NCBI GenBank assembly: GCA_016808115.1
Contig: JAEQBH010001511.1
Location: forward strand, 186,001-250,000
Source of the DNA: Tetrastigma voinierianum
Lineage: Eukaryota; Streptophyta; Magnoliopsida; Vitales; Vitaceae
Direction: 5' to 3'
Length of the DNA: 64,000 nt
A program made the position numbers and the translations under genes. Numbering within the stretch: position 1 is the stretch's first letter; the number at the start of each line of letters is the position of its first letter. Below are positions 59,341 through 64,000 of this stretch, piece after piece. Under the pieces are notes generated by a model. It had not been told where the DNA came from. It was given only the letters and a program-made list of their open reading frames with translations, and ran no database searches.

Positions 59341-59939
59341 GCTAGCTTAAATGTTACTTCTTTTGCTATTCAAAAAAACAAAAGTGGAGATTTGCATCGA
59401 CTAGATGGCATTTGAATCCTCAAATCAATGAAAAATGGAAACATTGTGTTCACATAGTGCCTTAATATGACGTACATTTAGGCAAATTCATACTTGGTTC
59501 AAAATTAAAATATTAGTGATTGACTTGGAAGGTTTTGAGGTACATCAGTTCTGGCATTTTGGATCGTGATTGCGATATGCAAAATATGATACTCTTTAAG
59601 AGCTCAAAATACTTCTTTAAAAAATAATAAATAAATAAATAAAATTGGGAATGGAATAAAATTTTATCATATGTAACAATGATTAAATAATGATGAATTT
59701 TTCATCAAAATTGGATTTATGATAATATTTAGAATATAAACTCTTCTACTTAGTGTTCATTTGAATACTCTTCTGTTTTGTGTTTTTATAAGTGTGGAAA
59801 TCAATAATGACTTCTATATAAAAATATATAACTCTTATTAAAAAGAATGAACTTATCTTTTATTCATAAAACCTTACTTCTTTTAAATTTTTAAATTTCA
59901 AGTTGTATAAATTTTTGTAATACCAATTTTTTTATGGGT
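59340..59939. other. AT-rich interval with no recognised gene
   Basis: Contains a short (AAAT)n-type repeat at about 59620-59644. No coding signal. Confidence 0.45.
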
Positions 59940-60020
59940 AATTTTTTTGTCCATACTGGGACTCAACCTGATCCTCCCATAATCCTATGCCATTCTTTTA
60001 CCACTCAAGCTCTAGGGTGG
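59940..60020 (-). repeat. tRNA-derived SINE-like head
   Basis: Minus strand A-box-like AGAGCTTGAGTGG (60001-60013) and B box GGTTGAGTCCC (59958-59968), with box spacing of about 35-40 nt. The poly-T-rich stretch at 59925-59950 on the plus strand could be an A-rich tail on the minus strand. Confidence 0.45.
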
Positions 60021-60029
60021 AACTGCAGA

Positions 60030-61714
60030 TTTCACCCGCCATCCTAACACGTAAGGAACACTACAAGGAATTAGCTAGACGAGAGGATCCCATATCATGT
60101 ACATTGTTCATTTCTCTCTTTCAAATCCTCTCTATTTTCCTTCTCTTCCTCTTCTCTCTCCATCTCCCCACCTTCTTCATAATGTTGAATTTTCCATCAT
60201 CTTGGATTCACCATATCAATTGCCACAAAATCAACCAATTTATCTATGAGGTTGCCTAGTTATTATACTACCACTGTATCATTATCTATCTTTAGTCTTG
60301 GTATTGTAATAATGATGACCAAGGTGGATACAACTACCGATGCATCGCTTTAGTCGAGGTTTTGAGCCTTGCATACATCCACATACTTCTGTACACACAG
60401 TCATACGTAAGTACCTAAGGCAATAAAACTCAACAAAGCCTTATTACCATATCATAATTGCCAAGTTGATACGTAGTATTCATTTATTATTTTTGGTTTT
60501 TACTGGTGAAGTTGCTATCCTTTATGCTTGTCATCTACTGCCATCAATTTTGGACCTCTGACAAAGTCGTATAGTGGGTCGTTTTCATATAGTGGGCCAT
60601 TTTCTCTTGCAATTTAAGAGTCATGATAATTTTATTTCATATTGGCCCGCTAAACTTTACACAGTTGTTCCAAGTCGATCCTTCTTTCCAAGGATTTTCA
60701 GGACGTAAGGTTTTCACGCCCATCGATTTGTTAGTTGATTATTATTATTATTATTGTTTGCATTTGTGTTTTGTTTTTCCTCCTCGTGCCGCTTTCATCC
60801 ACATTTGTATCTTAGGGAAATAGTGTTCATTTCACACACATTGGAGGGTTTTTTTAATGTGATAACAATAAATAAATCTTTCCTCCATTCCACTTAACAT
60901 ACTCTTACTTCAACGTGCTGGGGACATCCACATTTGTTTGGAACAATTGAATATCAAGTTGATTTAATGAACATTGGGATGGATGGATTCCAAGGGAGCA
61001 AAATTCTTCAGGCCTAAGCTTCCAAGGTAGTACAAAGTATTTTGCTAGGTAATTCATGACAACTTTAGAGAGCTGCACTGTAGCAAATATCTTATTGCGC
61101 ATATGAAGGTCTCAGAGAAATTTGTTTTTCAAAGATTCAACCAATGGAAATCCACTAACTTTATTCTTGGTTTTACACTGAAAAGCTTTCAAGAAAAGTT
61201 TTCTTATTTTTTCGTAGATTTTACTTGCTACTGTATTTGAGATATTTCAGATGCACCCTACAAATTCAAGGCGAAATTTTTTTTTATTCTAGCCTAAACA
61301 CGAGGATGCCAATGTTGATCAAATGTTAGATAAGGTGTAGTTTATAAAGATATGACATTTAACTCCCCTTTGATTGGGAAATGATTTAGAGAAATTTTCT
61401 GCATAGCATGGTTTAGGTACTTCTGTGTCGTGCATATGTTAAATATATTGGGGGAGTTCATAAATATTTTCAATAGAAACACTAGTAATTGAAATCACTT
61501 CACTGACTTCAAGTATGTGAGTGTATGTGTGTAGGTATGCATGTGTATTATGTATGTGTGCATGCATATATATCCATGTGCATTTCTTTGGAATTTTGAT
61601 TAGGAGTTTATTCAAGATGTATGATTTATGAGCACATGCGCATATGAATCTACAATCCAGTCAGGAGTTTTAAAACCAGGCAATGGATTCAAGCATTCAT
61701 CTAAATGTGTTACA
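60030..61714. other. Interval with no recognised gene
   Basis: (ATT)n at 60739-60756 and TG-rich stretches near 61510-61570. Short frames at 59987-60259, 60623-60823 and 60905-61102 lack any recognised motif. Confidence 0.45.
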
Positions 61715-63375
61715 TTAATTTTTATTTATTATTATTATTTTGGTAGGTAAAGTATAATTGCATAAATGTGAAAAGAAGGCGCCAAAAAAGGTGCTTCAAA
61801 GCATGCAAGAAGTATATACATACTACCCAGAACCTCACTTAAAAGAGAGGGTGAGAAACAAAATCAAATGTTCTTCACTTAAAAGCTTATCATTCAAATA
61901 AGCTAACAATGACTTCTCAAATCTTACACCACACATTCCTAGACCTCAAGACTACAAATTATATAATAAAAGAATATTTCATCCTTCGATCTAAACATTG
62001 ACATCACAAGGCTAACAAGTTTCTTTCTCTCTATGTTGTCCAAGAAATGCATAATGGGGTAGCCCTCCAACATTTCTTACGAGTTTTTTTCCCATAAAGG
62101 AAACTTTCCACCCAAGAAGCGTCTCTTGAACTCTTGAAGAGAGAACCCAAAACACCTCAAAGAGAGGGAACGATAGCTATCATAGAATCCTCTCCTTTAC
62201 CTAATGGAGAAGAATGTAGTCAATCACTTATTCTTCATAAAGACAAAGAAAGCATCTGTTTGCCAAAAAGAACCTTCTCTTTGGACCTAATCCAAAGTTA
62301 AGGCTCCTTACTTAAGAAGAAGAGCTTTGTTCATCACCAAAAAAGGTTCCTCAACCCCAAGCCTACTTTCTTTTTCTCTAAACAAACTGTCCTCCATCTT
62401 ACAAAGTGAGCCCTACACTGCCAGTCATCTCCCCAAAGGAAATTCATGAATCTTCTCCAACCTCAAACGAACCCGATGAAGGCATGCAAAAAGAGAGACA
62501 AAATGTATAGCTTATTGGAGAGTAATGGATCAAAGTACCTCTACTTCCTTTGAAAATTGTCTCTTCCACATGACTAGCTCTACAAGACCTCTTTCACACT
62601 ATCCCAAATTGCCATAACTGAAGATCAAATAAAGGAAGACCAAATGAGAGGAAGGTGACGCTCAACTTATCCCGACTTCAATGCCAATGCATCAATATTG
62701 TCCTCCCTCTTTATAAGAATTAACTCATTTTTGTCCAAGTTAATTCTCAAATAAAAAAATCACCTCAAACCACATGAGAACCGAACTTTACTGAAATCAT
62801 CTATTCACGGGCAAGCCTCACATATCACAAGTGGTGTCATTCACAAACAACAAGTGAGATATCCGAATCTATCCTCCCTTACATCTCACCTACCATCTAG
62901 AAAGATATCCCCGTATGGTATTTCCTCTTCGTATGGCAACCAAATGCTCAGAAAGCAATCATAGGCAACCCCTGGTATTCTGAAGGAACCTTGTAGGTTT
63001 GCCATCAACAAGTATAAAAACTTTTTTGTTGAGATGTGCACAATTTTATCCAACCAATCCATTTCTCCCCTAATTTCATCTTCCTTAAAACTTCCAAAAA
63101 GAAGAAAATAGCTAGTATTATTGTATCCTCTCTCAATGTCCAACTTGCACAAAACTCCACCTCACAAACTTCTTAACCTCAGCTTGCCTTATTAGCTATG
63201 AAGGTCGTATCCAAGATTTATCTCCATCCACAAAAGGCATTTTGAAAGCCAGGTTAGTTTACTCATTATCTTCGACCTCATTGGCTATAGATCTTAGCCA
63301 AGAACTTATAGGAGGTCGCCCACAAAAGTCTAATAGACCTAAATCCTCAAATCTTTGACACTTTTTTCAAATGAG
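61715..63375 (-). mobile_element. 5'-truncated LINE remnant, minus strand
   Basis: The minus-strand 3' end at about 61742 has the plant-LINE terminal pattern (GGCGCC...TATAATTGCAT...CTTTACCTACC), followed by an A/AAT-rich tail read at 61715-61742. The RT pseudogene lies upstream (62700-63375). Endonuclease and ORF1 are absent. No target duplication was identified. Confidence 0.72.
62620..63375 (-). pseudogene. LINE reverse transcriptase fragment, broken
   Basis: Minus strand, in family order: YKFLAKIYS near 63300 (usual LYKLLAKVLA), KLDIERGYNNTS (63115-63150, usual KLDIEKAYDHVN), then MDWLDKIVHISTKKFLYL, HLLFVNDTT near 62834-62860 in place of the catalytic FADDTLVF (first Asp replaced by Asn), and LRINLDKNELILIKRED (about 62705-62755, usual LRINLDKSELIPVG). 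AIWDSVKEV follows near 62600. Frame changes and stops occur throughout. Confidence 0.75.
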
Positions 63376-64000
63376 AAAACTAAATGGTAAAAGATTCATC
63401 ACTCCTAGAAAATTCGCTTAACCTAAATGTACCAATATCAGGTGTTTGTCATCTTATGAAAATAACTGGTATAATTCTCACCTTATATTTTGTTATTCAT
63501 CAAGTTTTGATTGATAAGTATATTCATTCCCAAGCCTTAAATGTTAAACTGCATGAGGATGACAGAAATTCAACAGATTGATCTCAAATCATGGTATTGA
63601 AGTCACTGTTTATTAGAAAAAAATTAAGAAAAAAGAACAAAAATCTAAGGAAAACTCTTTCTTTTTATCCACATGTGATGGGCAATTTGTTGAAATGAGG
63701 AATCCAAATGACACCCATTAATTTCTTTAAGTCGCCAAGGAAAAATTCAAAGTTCCGAGAGAAGAAAATGATGGAAAATTCAAGGGTGACTCGATATATA
63801 ATTTTTTTTAAATTATTATCAATTTATTTTAATATAAGATAGTTGGGTTTGAATTATGTCTATATCTTCATCTCAGTACCTCTACAAGAATGATGGCTAC
63901 TTTAGAGATTGAAATTGATGGTACTTTGATGGTTTAAACTTGATGTCCCTGGTAGGACAAGGAGGTAGTCCGGGAGACAATGTCCACGTTGTGGACGCGC
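63376..64000. other. Interval with no recognised gene
   Basis: AT-rich to the window end. A 65-codon plus-strand frame at 63384-63581 has no recognised motif. Confidence 0.4.

Noticed and set aside
1..64000. CRISPR arrays, operons, ribosome-binding sites, rRNA genes
   Set aside because: None seen. Gene and element types are those of a plant nuclear genome, so bacterial feature types do not apply.

Overview
The window looks like nuclear DNA of a flowering plant. It has plant-type chromovirus (Ty3/gypsy) retrotransposons primed from initiator tRNA-Met, a PB1/SWIM-type Mutator-like element, plant L1 LINEs, a BED/hATC-type hAT transposon, tRNA-derived SINE-like sequences and a fragment of a WAT1-related (EamA/MtN21) transporter gene. 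The species cannot be fixed from the sequence. No intact, clearly functional protein-coding gene was found. Nearly every recognisable coding stretch belongs to a decayed transposable element carrying stops, frameshifts and catalytic-site substitutions.

Layout. 1-1159 is the window-truncated copy of an LTR family (LTR-S) that also occurs at 23877-25205 and as a solo LTR with a clean target duplication at 52434-54504. About 1515-2070 holds two tandem modules of head-to-head tRNA-derived SINE-like units. 2768-20600 is one Mutator-like element (MULE) with long terminal inverted repeats and a perfect 9-bp target-site duplication (TSD). Its transposase is on the minus strand (5460-7829), it carries a 22-bp minisatellite next to its left TIR, and a complete chromovirus (about 9153-20097, minus strand) is nested in its 5' leader. 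20855-22830 is a tandem duplication of about 1 kb in which each copy carries a MITE inside another MITE-like element. 25571-35374 is a second complete chromovirus, on the plus strand, with PBS, PPT, LTR minisatellites and matching flanks.

The second half starts with a striking inverted repeat (37277-37459, with a perfect 37-bp core stem) that could be a MIRNA- or siRNA-type hairpin. 38332-42257 is a 5'-truncated L1 LINE with a perfect 14-bp TSD, followed by a strand-switching trinucleotide microsatellite. 43.9-45.5 kb has weak signs of a degraded multi-exon gene. 45655-46690 is an unclassified repeat full of ATATCG palindromes with an internal TATA-type promoter. About 47.3-50.7 kb is a decayed hAT element. 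55.3-56.1 kb is the 3' part of a WAT1-related pseudogene. Then come an RNase H-like LINE scrap, a GCTCG-rich hAT-like patch, a SINE-like sequence and a minus-strand LINE reverse transcriptase remnant (61.7-63.4 kb).

How the parts relate: this is a layered insertion landscape. The MULE landed first and was then interrupted by a chromovirus. Recurrent stop and missense changes of the C-to-T / G-to-A type suggest long residence in methylated, silenced chromatin. That last point is inference from a handful of sites, not a computed spectrum.
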